Numbered from the stretch's first letter, positions 32,042 to 45,022 are shown. The stretch is 64,000 nucleotides of DNA from Antennarius striatus (GCF_040054535.1 NC_090781.1:9551982-9615981); one strand, 5' to 3'. The notes: generated by a model not told the origin, from the sequence alone. Translations and numbers: made by a program.

Positions 32042-33768
32042 ATGGAGATCTCATTTCTAAATATTGGTTTGATCATGTTTAATCTGTATTATGGAGATGG
32101 TCTCAACCAAAAGACTAGATTTAAAGGGGGTAGTGTTAATGGAATCAGGCCTCAATTTTAAAATGTAAACCCCAATGTACTGCTCGCCTGCCCGCATTCT
32201 CTATGGATGGATTATTCATTATCGGGGCTGTTTTCTCCATACAGCACTACAACCCAACCTTGAAATATAACCACACCATTATATCTGAGCCACTGACATG
32301 CATAGGGAGGTCTGTCAGGAGAAGTGATTGTTGAGAGAGTATCAGAGTGTGTCACTGAAATGCTTTTATTTGTGTTACATTTGCTTGTCAATTAGCTGTG
32401 GCCGCTTTAGTTGCAAGATTAATGTCTGTTATCACCCATGATATTAAAATGCAAATCTCTTTCATATAGTGCCTGCTTTCTGTTTAAATAGTGCATCATC
32501 ATTGTCATATGCATGTTTAACAACTGAGTTTCTGTCTCATGCACTGACTCCGGTGAACTATGCTTCTCACGGGCTATGATCTTTGCCATTGAGGAGATCA
32601 ACAACAGCACCAAGCTCCTACCCGGTATCAAACTCGGTAATCAGATCCATGACTCTTGCACCTCTGTGCCAGTAACAGTGCATGTGGCATTTCATTTCTC
32701 AAATGGCTTGTATCAAGCATTTCATACCGGCAACAACTGCTCTCAGAATGGTATGGTGGTGGGTGTGTTCGGTAAATCACAATCCACACCATCTATGAGC
32801 ATGTCACCATCTGTGACCTTCAACATTTCTCAAGTAAACATTTGAATTTCTAACAAACTGTCTTAAATAGAAATGTGTAATGATTCATGTGTCTGCCATG
32901 TTCAATCACATTATTTTCACTTAGTTGAGTCATTTTGCCACTTGTGCATGCTTGTCGTATAACATGCGGTACTCTAATTTCTTCAGAACTGTTCCAAGTG
33001 ACCAGTTCACTCACAAAGCTTGTAAAACATTTTAGCTGGACATGGATAGGTGCAGGCTGGTCAGACTCAGACTATGGAAACAATGGTATGGCATCTTTCC
33101 TGCTCACAGTTCAGTAGGAGGGAATCTGGGTGGAATGCTCTGTGTCCTTCCATCGGACAAACCCACAAAGCAAGATCCAGAGAGTAGCTGATGTTATCCG
33201 CAGGTGTCCATGTCAAAGATTGTGAAGTGGTTGAAAGTGTGACAGTGGTTGTATTTGCACAAACCATACAAAATACACTCAATCAATTTCATCCACACAT
33301 TCATCCATCCATAAATCTGTGCATCCATTTATGATTTAGATGACTACAATTGTCTCGTCTACACCTGCTTCTTCAACTTTTTGTGTCACGGTGGTTGCTG
33401 GAGCCTATCCCAGCTGACTACGGGCAAAAGACCGGGTATACTCCAGACACGTTGCTAGCACATCGCGGAGCCACAAGAAAGCAAACAATCACTCACTCTG
33501 TCAACGTTTGCTATAGCACAGACTAATAAACCTCAACAAATTATACCATGGACCCCTGTCACTTGTTATAACGCATGTGAATGTATTCCACAGATCAACA
33601 GCTCACGTTGTGGTGGCATATATTGCCTCTGCCGAACTGAGTGGTCACTTGAGGCTTCTCCACCCTGCCAATGGATAGGAAGTGAGGCCTGGGAAATCAA
33701 TAAAGACATGCTGAAGTACAGAATCTGTGTTGGAGCTAGTGGATTTGGCATTGTGCAATCAGTCATTC

Positions 33769-34634
33769 AATCAGTGGTGCCAGCAGAACCAGCTCCAGCT
33801 CAAGACGAAGGAGATGGTGCGGGATTTCCGGTGGGCACCTCCCTCTCCACAGCCAGTGATCATCGAGAGCAGTGAGGTGGAGGTGGTAGGTAACTATAAG
33901 TACCTGGGACTGCAGCTACACAGCAGACTGGACTGGTCACTCAACTCAGAATGTATGTACAAGAAGGGGCAGAGCGAAATGTACTTCCTGAAGAGGCTGG
34001 CCTCCTTAAACATCTGTCCTAAGCTCCTTCTCATGTTCTGTAGTTTCCAGTGTGCTGTCTTATGCTATTGCTTGTTGGGGTGGGGGGGCCAGGAAAAGAG
34101 ATATGGACCGTCTTAACAGACTCATTCGTAGAGCGGGCTCAGTGGTCTGGCTGAGCCTGGACTCTGTGGAGACGCTTCTGGAGAGTAGGACCATGTCTAA
34201 AGTCAGGGCTATCATGAATAACACTAGCCACCCCCTGCACACCACCTTCTCCCAGCACAGAAGCACCTTAAACGGGAGACTGCTGTTACACAGCGTCTCC
34301 ACAGAGAGGCTGAGATCCCCCTTCGTGCCCCGTGCCATCAGGGGGTACAATGACTCTCTCAGGAGGAGCGGGGGGAGGTGGCGAGGTCAGCACGGGGTTG
34401 AATGGATTTTATTTAATTTTATACATTTTATATTTTAATTTTATACTGTTCATATTTTAGTTATGGTTTAGTATATGTCCTGTTAATGCTGTATGTGTCT
34501 GTTAGTGTAGTGTATGTCTTGTGGTATGTCTTGTGGTGTCAGTGTTTATTTTTCTCCTGGTGTCTATCCAGTATTTATTCGCTATGTAATGCCTGAATAG
34601 TGGATATGTGCAATTTCCTACGGGATTAATAAAG

Positions 34635-34705
<71 letters not shown>

Positions 34706-34742
34706 GTATCTATGTATCTATCTATCTATCTATGTATCTATG

Positions 34743-34817
<75 letters not shown>
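33769..34817 (+). mobile_element. Rex1/L2-like LINE 3' fragment inserted in exon 4 of pseudogene 3
   Basis: Encodes the reverse-transcriptase C-terminal region (KTKEMVRDFRWAPPSP, VEVVGNYKYLGLQL, SLNICPKLLLMF) and ends with 'ttcctacgggattaataaag' followed by (tatc)n. tcattc is duplicated on both sides (33763-33768, 34818-34823), and joining the exon across the insertion restores the family reading. The clade is from the 3' tail style, not a search. Confidence 0.88.
34637..34816. repeat. (TCTA)n microsatellite, LINE tail
   Basis: About 180 bp of tcta repeats with a few tgta variants; it is the expanded 3' tail of the inserted LINE. Confidence 0.95.
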
Positions 34818-35312
34818 TCATTCCAGGATTGAGAGAATTCCTGCTGGATATCTCTGCCACAAAAGTAGCCTCTTACCCACTGCTTACTGAGTTCTGGGAG
34901 GATGCATTCAGCTGCAGGCTGGGAAAATGTGTGAAAGTTGATTTTGTTGTTGTAAATAGTCCGCCAGTAATTTTTAAAGCAACATGCCATTTTTCTGTTG
35001 ATTGATTTGTGGATTTTGTTTTGTATGAATTTATGTCTGGTAAAATGGACCTTCTTTTTTGTTATTTATTCTATGATGTATGATATATGGTTTTAACGTA
35101 ATAGCTAAAAATGTTCTGTCCATCTACTGCCACAGGTTTCTACAATGAGGTCTCAGGAATTCTGGCAGCACTCTCAATTGGTGGTTCCTGCTCTTCTCTG
35201 TTTCCTGAGTTCATTAGCTTTCATTGGACCAGCCATTTGTCCTGCATGCTGCGCCACACAGCCTTTGCAATCACTTTTGTCCTCTACATCTCTTGTGTTT
35301 TAGTAAAAACAA

Positions 35313-36425
35313 TCCATCCATCTTCAACCACTCATCCGGGGTCGTGTCGCAAAGGCAACAATCTCAGGAGGGATGCCCATATTTCCTTCTCCCCAGACAT
35401 CTCTCCGAGGTGTTCCCAGGCCAGCCGAGAGAAGTAGTCTCTCCAGCGTGTCCTAGGTCTTTCCCGAGGTCTCTTCCTGGCAGGACATGCCTGAAATACC
35501 TTCCCAGGGGCATTTGGAACAGATGCTTGAGTCACCGCAGCTGGCTCGAGGTGGAGGAGCAGCAAGCAGCTCTACTCCGAGCTCCTCCCTGGTGACTGAG
35601 TTCCTCACCTTATCTCTAAGGATGTACCCAGCCACTCTATGGAGGAAACGCATTTCAGTCTCTTGTACCAGGATCTTGTCCTTTCAGTCATGACCCAAAG
35701 CTTGTGACCATAGATGAGAGTATCAATGTATATTGACCGGTAGATAGCTTCGTCTTATGAATCAGCTCCTTCTTCACCACGACAGACCTACATCGCAACT
35801 GCATCACTGTGGAAGATGCACCGATCCATCTGTCAATCTCACATTCCATCCTTCCTTCACTCATGAACAAGACCCCAAGATACTTAAACTCCTTCACTTG
35901 GGGTAAGGACTCTCCACCGACCTGAAGAGGGCACACCACACTTTTCAGGTCAAGAACCATGGCATCGGATTTAGGGATGCTGATCCTCATCCCACTCGTG
36001 TCAAACTCAGCTGCAAATCGTCCCAATGCACGCTGAAGGTCCATGTTTAATGAGGCCAACAGGACAACACTATTTGCAAAAAGCAGAGATGAAATCCTTT
36101 GGTCCCCAAACTGGACTCCCTCCGGATCCTGGCTGCGCCTAGAAATTCTCTCCATAAAGATTATGAACAGAACTGGTGATATAGAACAGCCCTGGTGAAG
36201 TTCAATATGCACCTGAAACAGGTTTGACTTACTGCCAGCAATGAGAACCAAGCTCAGGCTGTTTGACCCGCTGTTTGACCCGTAGGCCAAAACAACAGTG
36301 AGACACTTGTCCCCAACCTGAAGGCACAGGGATGTGACCCTCTCATTCACAGGGTTAACTCCAAAATACGACGGCTGAGCTGTGGGGCTATAAGCAGGCC
36401 CACACCACCCTGCCGCCTCTCAAAA
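35313..36425 (-). mobile_element. LINE with (GGAT)n end, antisense, 5' truncated
   Basis: On the minus strand: reverse-transcriptase core (35688-36350; ISPVLFIIFMERISRRSQ, LLFANSVVLLAS, VKEFKYLGVLF) and the C-terminus with RPRTRWRDY (35332-35565). The 3' end, written ccatccatcttc at 35313, abuts exon 8 of pseudogene 3 and truncates it. The catalytic FADD reads FANS here. Confidence 0.85.
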
Positions 36426-36426
36426 C

Positions 36427-36450
36427 CTCTCTCTCTCTTTCTCTCTCCCC

Positions 36451-36539
<89 letters not shown>

Positions 36540-36822
36540 TCTCCTCAGGAGTTTTATCGATCAAAAAAACTAAGGAAATAAGCAAAAGACAGGATTGTAG
36601 AAGAGATGATTGTGGAGAACGGATAATTGTTTGTTTTTTTAAAATTATGTCTGGGTTTTCTTTTAGTTTAATAACTTTTAAAAGGTTATATGTATCTTTG
36701 TTCAGTAAATGCACAGTATTATTGAAAATCCTCTTTACATGAATCTCTTATGTCAGCGTGATTATTTTGTAATGGGACATTTATGAATAAACGATGTTAA
36801 AAATCAAAAATCTCTCTCTCTG

Positions 36823-36874
<52 letters not shown>

Positions 36875-36924
36875 TCAACAGATCTTATTTTTTTATGTTA
36901 ATAGTGGGCCCTAGTTGGCTCAAT
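36427..36924. repeat. (CT)n microsatellites and AT-rich spacer
   Basis: A long CT tract at 36427-36542, AT-rich sequence, then a CT/CA tract at 36809-36872. Nothing else recognised. Confidence 0.8.
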
Positions 36925-37458
36925 TTCAAACACTTCATATTCATATTTATAACAAACTTAAAAAGAAATACAACGTTAAATAGATAGCTTCGTCTTATGA
37001 TTTCGCTCCTTCTTCACCACGGCAGACCTACATCGCAACTGCATCACTGTGGAAGATGCATCGATCCATTTGTCAATCTCACATTCCATCCTTCCTTCAC
37101 TCATGAACAAGACCCCAAGATACTTAAAACCACTTTGTGTCTCCTGAATCCGCGGTTCGACTTTCGGTCTATTCATCCTTTTTTGTGTGCTGACAATTAA
37201 GTTGAACATGACCTTTAGGACCATGGATAAGGCAAACATGGCAAGAGGATTTAGCCTTGTGCGGACATATCGTAAAACATAACATTAATACCCCATAGAT
37301 TAAGATATCACATGCCATGTCACAATAACTCAACACCCATCAGACTAAATGAAGTTTATGGCCTCTTTGGCTTTCCTGTTGGCACGTCATCTTGTTGGCA
37401 CGTCATCCACAGCGTTTTATCTTTCTCTATCCATATTTCTCTTATTCTTGGGGTGGCA

Positions 37459-37462
<4 letters not shown>
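36925..37462 (-). repeat. Inverted-repeat arm 2
   Basis: Reverse-complement copy of 28505-29012. It includes a direct duplication (cttgttggcacgtcat/ctgttggcacgtcat) absent from arm 1. The LINE-derived inner half resembles 35745-35890. Confidence 0.85.
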
Positions 37463-37510
<48 letters not shown>

Positions 37511-37548
37511 ATGCGTGTGTATGTGCATGCGTGTGTGTGTGTGTGTGT
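37461..37548. repeat. (GT)n microsatellite at the outer end of arm 2
   Basis: GT dinucleotides with short gcatgc interruptions. Confidence 0.9.
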
Positions 37549-37771
37549 AGCTGCTGTCCCTCACAATAGAAATTGTGAAAAGATCTAGTATCTAGTCTGA
37601 TGTTGTGTATGTCAGGGTGGATAGAAAATGTGTTAGAAAACAGACTGGCGACACATTTCTTTTCCTTACTAATTCTTTATTTTCCTTACTAATACACAGA
37701 AACATCAAAAGAAGTGTACAAGTAAAAGAGAAATGACAAACTAACTTTTACAAAATAAGACAAAAGACTTG

Positions 37772-37907
37772 GACAAATGATGATTAACATCCAATTGCTT
37801 TTCTTTCTCTCATGTACTGGAAGATGACGTGTACTAAAACATTTATCTTAAAATCTATTTAAGTCCTTAACACACATGAAGTATATTCAAATGTAGACAC
37901 CTCGGGG
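37772..37907 (+). promoter_or_regulatory. Putative promoter of receptor gene 4
   Basis: Shares acaaatgatgattaacatcc (37773-37792) with genes 2 and 3, a TATA-like ctatttaag (37855-37863) 45-50 bp before the ATG, and 'cacatgaagtatattcaaat' plus 'gtagacacctcgggg' immediately before the start. Inferred from conservation between paralogues. Confidence 0.5.
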
Positions 37908-40900
37908 ATGGAGTTCTCAGTTCTAATTACTAGTGTGATCATGTCTCTGTATTATGGGTATGGACTGAAACAAAAGCCTGAATTTACACAGGGTAGTGGT
38001 AAAGGGATCAGCAGTCAGGCATCAATTGTAAAATGTAAACCCCAGGTTGCTGCTCGGCTGCCTGCATTCTCTATGGATGGAGACTTTGTTATCGGGGGTG
38101 TTTTCTCCATACACAACAGCAAAGGCACCATTCAATATAACTACACTACTATACCTGAAATACAACGATGCACTGGGAGGTTAGTTGACAGAAGTGGTCT
38201 TTGAGAGAATATTTGAGTGAATGAAATGTTTTTATTTGTGTTTCATTTGGTTTTCATATAACTCTGAAATGTATTTTACAGATGTCAATTCCTGTACTTT
38301 AGATTAAATTGCAAGATTATTTTGAATGCTTTCTGCTAAGATAGTGAATTATCACTGCTGCAAATTTGACAGTTTTGTGTTTGTGTGCAGCACTGACTTC
38401 CGAGATGTACGTTTATCACGTGCTATGATCTTTGCCATCGAGGAGATTAACAACAGCACAGAGCTTCTGCCGCACATCAAACTTGGTTATCAGATCCATG
38501 ACTCCTGTGCCGCCTTGCCAGTTACAGTGCATGCAACATTCCAGCTTTCGAACAGACTGGATCAGTCATTTGACACTGATGAGAACTGCTCTCAGTCTGG
38601 AATGGTGGTGGGTGTTGTTGGTGATTCTGGATCAACGCTGTCGTCGATAATGTCACGCATTCTCAGCCCCTTCTACATCCCCCAAGTAATTTTTTCAATT
38701 TTTAACAAAATGTATTCAAATTGGTTCTGATATACAGTATTTTTCTTAACTGTTCAAGGATGAAAAATTATTTTTCCATTTAGGTGAGCTATTTTTCCAC
38801 TTGTGCATGTTTGTCTGATAAGAGAGAGTACCCAAATTTCTTCAGAACAATTCCAAGTGACCAGTTCCAGGCTGATGCACTGGCCAAGCTTGTAAAACAT
38901 TTTGGCTGGACATGGATAGGTGCAGTCCGATCAGACTCGGACTATGGCAACAATGGAATGGCATCTTTCCTGCTCGCAGCACAGAAGGAGGGGATCTGCG
39001 TGGAATACTCAATCTCTTTTCATCGGACAAACCCACGCAGCCAAATCCAGAGAGTAGCTGATGTTATCCGGAGGTGTCTTATTGAAAGTGTGACAGTGAT
39101 TGTTGATGCACAATTGTTTAATATATACACACTGCTTTATTGATTTGGTGTCAGATTATACATTCAGATTGATTTGCTTTTCTTTGCTTAATCTATATTT
39201 AAAACAGATGAGACCAAATTCCATAGTGCTGTGAATTCACAAAATGAAAAAAAAGTTAAATACAGTGTACCCTCGTTCTTTGCGGTTAATGCTTCCGGCA
39301 ACCACACGCAATTGAGGTATCCGCGATCGAGATCACGATCCATTTATCTTATTATTTATGATAATTTAAACATTTATGAAACCTTACCATATTGATATTA
39401 AACCACCTTCTATCTGTATTACCTTTTCCTACACTCTTATCGACTGTTTAAAGCACTTTTGTGTCTCACAAAAGTCCGAGACTGACAGAACAGAGCGCAC
39501 TTCCGGATGCCATCAGCCAATAGAAAGTGTGTACGGCATCACATGACTGCCTACTAGAAATCCGCGATAAGGTGGAATTGCAATCATTGATATGCAAATG
39601 CGCAAGGGTGCACTGTACCATATATCTCAGTATTGGATCAACAATCTTCAATTTTTGGTATTTTCACTTTCTTGTGCATGTCAAGCACGTCGGAACTGAA
39701 ATACCAGTGACTGTCAACCCCTTTTTATTAGCTTTTGTCACAAAGCTGTAAATATTAACTGTCAGACATATTATTAGATAAATTATTTGAAAAAAAAATG
39801 ACTAAAGGAGTTATACAGTCTGCCACTGAGATATGTATGGTTGGAATATAGTTTTTCTTAATTCTTTGCTGGGAGGCTTTTGAGTCCTCTCAAGCTTCAA
39901 TTTGCAAACTATTCGTAAAATGTACTTTGACGTTTCTCCCAGATCAAAAGCTACTGTTGTTGTGGCATTCATTGGCAATGCAGACATTGGACTCCTTTTG
40001 GAAGAGTTGTCATTTGAGGCCTCTCCACCCCGCCAGTGGGTAGGCAGTGAAGCCTGGGTGACCAGCCAAGACTTGCTGCAGTACAAGTTCTGTGTTGGAG
40101 CCATTGGATTTGGCATAGAGCAGTCAGTCATCCCTGGTTTGAGAGAATTCTTGATGGATCTGTCTTTCACAAAAGTGGCCTCTTCTACACTCCTTACTGA
40201 GTTCTGGCAAGATGCATTCAACTGCAAGGTGGGAACATGTGACAGCTTTCCAGTTTGTTTGTTTTTCTTCAACATACTACATTAAGGTTCCCATGTATTA
40301 ACTGCATTTTTTGTTGATTGTCTGAGTATACATAGTAAAGACTCCACCAGCAGGATAAATAATAATATGCTGAAGGGAAATGATTTATTTCTTAAATATA
40401 GACACATGAAATGAACAGAATGAGTGACAAATATTCCTTTGAAATTCATGAAAAAATTCTCAGTTTTTCCATAAGTCCACTGAGATAAGCTTCAGCGACC
40501 TCGTTGACCAACGTAAGTTTGAAATTTTATTTACATGAGTGTATATATATATATATATATAAAGTGCTTCAGTAAGAGCTTCAGCATTTTTTACTACTAC
40601 TTTTATTGCTAATGAAATACATGGAATGTTTGTTATTCCAGAGTGTAAGGATAAATAATGATTAGAAAGAATGTTCTTTAATATAATATGTGACTAAGTA
40701 TTTGTCTTTTACACATCAAAACAGCTTACATCAACTGACAATCAGTGGGAATGTGGACTTTATCGAGTTGCTTTGATTTGATTTAAAAATAGTGTGATGG
40801 GGCTCTGTTGGCGTAGACTGAAAAAATATGTATAATGATTAAATAACACAGAATTTCATAACAGCTAATTAATAATAATGAAAAAAATCTGCAAAGCAGT

Positions 40901-43360
40901 CATTTGAAATGTGATGCAAGAAAATATATCTCATGAATAAATTGTAATAGAGATTTAGACTACTTCATGTGGACCATGTTTGTAGGCTGAAAATGAAGGT
41001 GGAAAATTAGCCAACAGTATTTATTTTAGATCTAAAACATGCTTTGTCCAGTTACCACCACAGGCGAGAGAATATGTGATGGAACTGAAGACATACAGAT
41101 GCTGCAGAACCCATACACCGACACATCTCAACTGCGAATCACTAGCATGGTGTATAAAGCGATTTATGCAATAGCACATGCCCTTCATACGACATTGTGC
41201 CAGAACACAAATTCTACCACTCATTGTGACAAATACAAATGGATAGAGTCTAAGCAGGTCTGTCAAAATGAGGTTAACACTGAAAAACATTTTCTGCACA
41301 TTGATGTACCTGTTAATTACATTTATTAATTTTGTTACTCCTTCTCACAGGTCCTTACTCAGTTGAAGAAGGTAAAGTTTAACCAAAATGGTTACAATGT
41401 GTCATTTGATGCCAACGGAGATCCTGTGGCCAAGTATGAGCTGGTCAACTGGCAGAAAAATCAGAGTGGGAGCATTGAGGTGGTAACAGTAGGATACTAT
41501 GATGCATCATTACCAGCAGGGCAGGAGTTCCAAATTAAGAGAAACATCATGTTCATGGGGGGTGTCTCAGAAGTAAGGAGGTCCAAAGCAAATCATCATT
41601 TTAATATAAGAGGGTTTAAGGATAAATTATGTAATTATTTTCTGTACTGTCTGTACCGGTATCTATTCCGAACATGTCATTTGCGAGATATATTCAATGT
41701 CAGTATGGTATCCAAACATTACATGATAGAAAATATGTGATATGTCAACAGGGTGATGTTGAATTATCAAAAGGATTTCTTCAAAAGCCAACATAATGTT
41801 ACCATGAAGGGTAACAAAGACAGATTGGTATTTGAGCAAATCTAAATGCCTCTTTCTGTTTAACTATTACTTTAATATCAACCGAGCATTGCAACATGTT
41901 TCTATTTTTGCAGTTTATTTTATTCCTCTGTGTCACATTGAATATATTGTTTCAAAAGTATAACTAGAATAAAGACATCAAAATGATATAGGAATGGATT
42001 ATATTTTTAATTCAAAAATTGTCATGTGACTGATGTTGTTATGTACAATTATTAATTGTGAAGCACAGCTGAATATACTCAAATTCATGAATCAGGTGCC
42101 GAAGTCAGTGTGCAGTGATGGCTGTGCTCCAGGAACTCACAAAGTCCTTCAGAAAGGGAAACCTGTCTGCTGCTACGATTGTGTACCATGTCCAGAGGGA
42201 AAAATTAGCAATGCTACAGGTAGTTAAAAACACAGCACGTCTACAACATCAAGTAAACTACATCTAAAGGAAGTATGTTTGCTTGATGTTTCTCCTTTTT
42301 TTTTAAATTTCTTCAGCATTCTCTCAGCTTTAACATTGTACCATAGTGAGCTTTGCTTTAGAAAAATAGCCACACATCGTAAAATTGAAGACATTGAAAA
42401 TATATGACTGTTGTATTTCAGTGATGGTTTTTTTTTGTTTTGTTTTTTTTTTCAGATTCTCTTGATTGTTTACCTTGCCCCAAAGAATTCTGGCCTAATA
42501 GAGAGAGAGACACTTGTATGCCCAAGCCCGTCGAGTTTCTGTCCTATGATGAGGTCCTAGGAATCATGCTGGCAGCATTCTCAATTGGTGGTGTATGTCT
42601 CACCATTATGACTGCAATTCTATTCTTTCAACATAGAACATCCCCAATTGTCAGGGCCAACAACGCTGAGCTGAGCTTTCTGCTGCTTTTCTCCCTGACT
42701 CTATGTTTCCTGAGTTCATTGACATTCATTGGAGCACCCTCTGACTGGTCCTGTATGCTGCGCCACACAGCATTTGCTATCACCTTTGTCCTTTGCATCT
42801 CTTGTGTTTTAGGAAAAACAATTGTTGTGTTAATGGCCTTCAAAGCCACCCTTCCAGGTAGTAATATCATCAAATGGTTTGGTCAACCACAGCAAAGAAT
42901 GACTGTAGCCTGTATAACTTCTGTACAAGTATTGATATGTACAATTTGGTTGGTTGTTAGTCCCCCATTTTCAATGAAAAACTTTACCACGTATAAGACG
43001 AGAATCATCTTGGAATGTGTTTTAGGATCAGCCATTGGGTTCTGGGCTGTACTCGGGTACATTGGCCTACTTGCTGCCTTTTGTTTAGTGTTTGCTGTCC
43101 TGGCTCGGAATCTACCTGATAGTTTTAATGAAGCCAAGCTCATAACCTTCAGCATGTTGATATTCTGTGCAGTCTGGATCACCTTTATCCCAGCATATGT
43201 CAGCTCTCCTGGGAAATTTACAGTAGCTGTTGAGATATTTGCCATTCTGGCCTCCAGTTTTGGATTGATATTCTGTATATTTGCTCCAAAGTGTTTCATC
43301 ATATTGTTTAAACCAGACAAAAACACAAAGAAACACGTACTGACAAAAAATAAATTATGA
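37908..43360 (+). CDS. OlfC/V2R-like class C GPCR, gene 4, intact, 8 exons
   Basis: Exons: 37908-38179, 38391-38685, 38784-39073, 39943-40238, 41052-41257, 41351-41572, 42096-42219, 42456-43360; every exon has the same length as in gene 2, 869 codons, no stops. Signal peptide, Venus-flytrap domain, cysteine linker (exon 7 to [10 protein letters not shown]) and seven helices as in the family. Pocket residues S172, T195, D215, Y243 and E322 are kept. The signature [12 protein letters not shown] in exon 3 is shared with gene 2. Intron 3 carries a mariner-type MITE (39261-39618); introns 4 (40239-41051) and 6 (41573-42095) are AT-rich with nothing recognised. Compact compared with genes 1 and 2. 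Probable role: surface receptor for amino-acid odours in olfactory microvillous neurons, inferred from family and pocket. Confidence 0.93.
39261..39618. mobile_element. mariner-type MITE in intron 3 of gene 4
   Basis: Bounded by TA-cagtgtaccctcg and c(g)caagggtgcactg-TA, an imperfect terminal inverted repeat with a TA target duplication, about 355 bp, no coding capacity. The TA duplication fits Tc1/mariner. Confidence 0.75.
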
Positions 43361-43404
43361 AACATATAGAAACATCTAAGGTGACTTTTTTTTGTCAAAA
43401 CACA

Positions 43405-43416
43405 TAAATGCAAATC

Positions 43417-43477
<61 letters not shown>

Positions 43478-43720
43478 CTTCATTAATACCAGAAGAAATT
43501 GTTTAGATATAAATGTACATAATAAATACTGGATAAATGAACACCAGGAGAAAATAGAAAAAATCGACAGGACATAGCACAAGATCTACTACACCAATAG
43601 AACATATACTACACTAACGGGACATATACTACACAAGAAGAAGATAGAGTACAAAATAAAGTAACAGACAGCAGGAGGTCTACCTGGTGGACAAGGTACA
43701 TCCTTTTTACACTATAAGAC
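43405..43720 (-). mobile_element. Rex1/L2-like LINE 3' UTR and (TCTG)n tail, antisense
   Basis: The (CAGA)n tract (43417-43473) followed by 'cttcattaataccagaagaaattg' is the reverse complement of a LINE tail like that at 34608-34816; the repetitive 'acatatactacac' part matches its 3' UTR ('gtgtagtgtatgtc'). Confidence 0.7.
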
Positions 43721-44345
43721 ACATCATTGTCCCAGTGTCACTGTAAACATTACAACTCCTTGACCCTACTACACAGTAGCACAGGCCAACAGGCCATCTC
43801 CTTCCCTATAACAAATATGGAAAAACCACTCGACTGATAATGTTTGAACCAGTCAACTGGCTCAGTTACCAGCTGAACCAGTTTAGTGTTACAGATCAAT
43901 GGGAGGGATGTGACACAATGATGGGTCCCAGATGTGTTAAAATGGCCTATCGGGTCAATTGTGGATTGATTTGATTAGGATTCGGATTGTATAAGAATAC
44001 AGAGTTCTTTTTAGCTCAAGAAAGTAGTGCATCCCTGGGATGTGCTTCAACAAAAAATTGTGCATCCCAACATAACGTTTATACACCCCAAAGAGGTAAC
44101 AGAATATATCGTACAAACTGTATACGCAAATATTGAGTTTTGCCAATAGCACAATATGAAAACAAAACAACTGTTAATTTTAACAATTTTCTTAATAACA
44201 ATATTATAACTATTTCAGTAAAAAGGAAAAAAAACAGGAAAATTACATATTATTTTTATCAAAATATTGCAGCCTGGTGGTCCTTCTTTAAAAAAAACAG
44301 TTTATGACATGAAGAAAGATGTAATACACTTTTTTTTTTCCCTTT
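43721..44345. other. Intergenic DNA, nothing recognised
   Basis: AT-rich, no exon and no named repeat. Confidence 0.4.
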
Positions 44346-44359
44346 TGCTTTTTCTTTGC

Positions 44360-44655
44360 CTTTCATTTATATATTCTCCCATGGACACTGCACCAAGCTA
44401 ACACAACCTTCTCCACACATATTTGTTTAAGCTGCATTTTTTCTTTGGTATTGACATTTAGCCATGCCTCACCCATGGAAAAAAATTGCGTCCATTGCGG
44501 TACAAATGTTCGGATTTTTGCTGATTTTTGCTCGGCTTCTTCTGCATCTTCCGTACTGTCCACAGTAATATCTGTCCCGTTCTTTTCATTATCTTTTGTT
44601 TTTTATTCAGAAAAGCAGTCAATGTCACTTGGGGTTTCTCCAACTTTGGCATTAG
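44360..44655 (-). pseudogene. hAT-like transposase N-terminal remnant
   Basis: On the minus strand two overlapping frames give MPKLEKPQVTLTAFLNKKQK, then EDAEEAEQKSAKIRTFVPQW and FPWVRHG-like text, then a (K)ICVEK that resembles the first cysteine pair of a zinc finger. This order is seen at the start of hAT-derived zinc-finger transposases in fish. Frameshifted and short; assignment is by eye. Confidence 0.35.
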
Positions 44656-44769
44656 AAGGCGTGGTGATAATGTGAGACTAACTCATCGCTCTGCATTGCA
44701 GTGTGTAAAATGAGCAGACATTGTGTTATTGATTTTATTCATTCATTGTAAAAAACTATTTCATCTTTC

Positions 44770-45022
44770 TATCCCAACTGGCTAGGGCGTGAGGCGGTGG
44801 AAACTAACAAACACCCACTCACACAATCATACCTGCGGTCAATTTGGGACCGGCCATTTAACCTGAAGCGCATGTTTTTTGGAGGTGGGAGGAAGCTGGA
44901 GAACCCGGAGAGAACATACGCAGACACGGAGAAAATGTGAACTCTGCCCAAAGTGGGACACAAAACCAGAACCGCCTTGTTGTGAGGTGACAGCCCTACC
45001 CACTGCGCCACCGTGCCGCCCC
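44770..45022 (-). mobile_element. Teleost interspersed repeat, antisense
   Basis: Minus strand reads gcggcacggtggcgcagtgg, then 'gctgtcacctcacaaca', 'tctctccgggttctcc' and 'tcccaaattgaccgcagg': the same family as 27839-28192. Confidence 0.8.

Larger units (their letters stand above)
32042..35312 (+). pseudogene. OlfC/V2R-like receptor pseudogene, gene 3
   Basis: Exon remnants: 1 (32042-32309), 2 (32542-32833), 3 (32925-33203), 4 (33594-33768 and 34824-34928), a start of exon 5 (about 35110-35134) fused to part of exon 8 (35135-35312). Damage: a short deletion in exon 1 shifts the frame before the first conserved cysteine; the exon 2 acceptor AG is mutated to TG; exon 3 has a deletion and an in-frame TAG; exon 4 has a deletion of about 19 bp and a LINE inserted with a 6-bp target duplication; exons 5 to 8 collapsed by a large deletion; exon 8 has an internal deletion within helices 1-2 and ends in a second, antisense LINE. 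It cannot make a receptor. Sequence and promoter place it with genes 2, 4 and 5. Confidence 0.93.

Noticed and set aside
28446..43480. CRISPR-like arrays from the regular short repeats
   Set aside because: They are eukaryotic microsatellites (CA, TCTA, CT, GT, CAGA) with no unique spacers.
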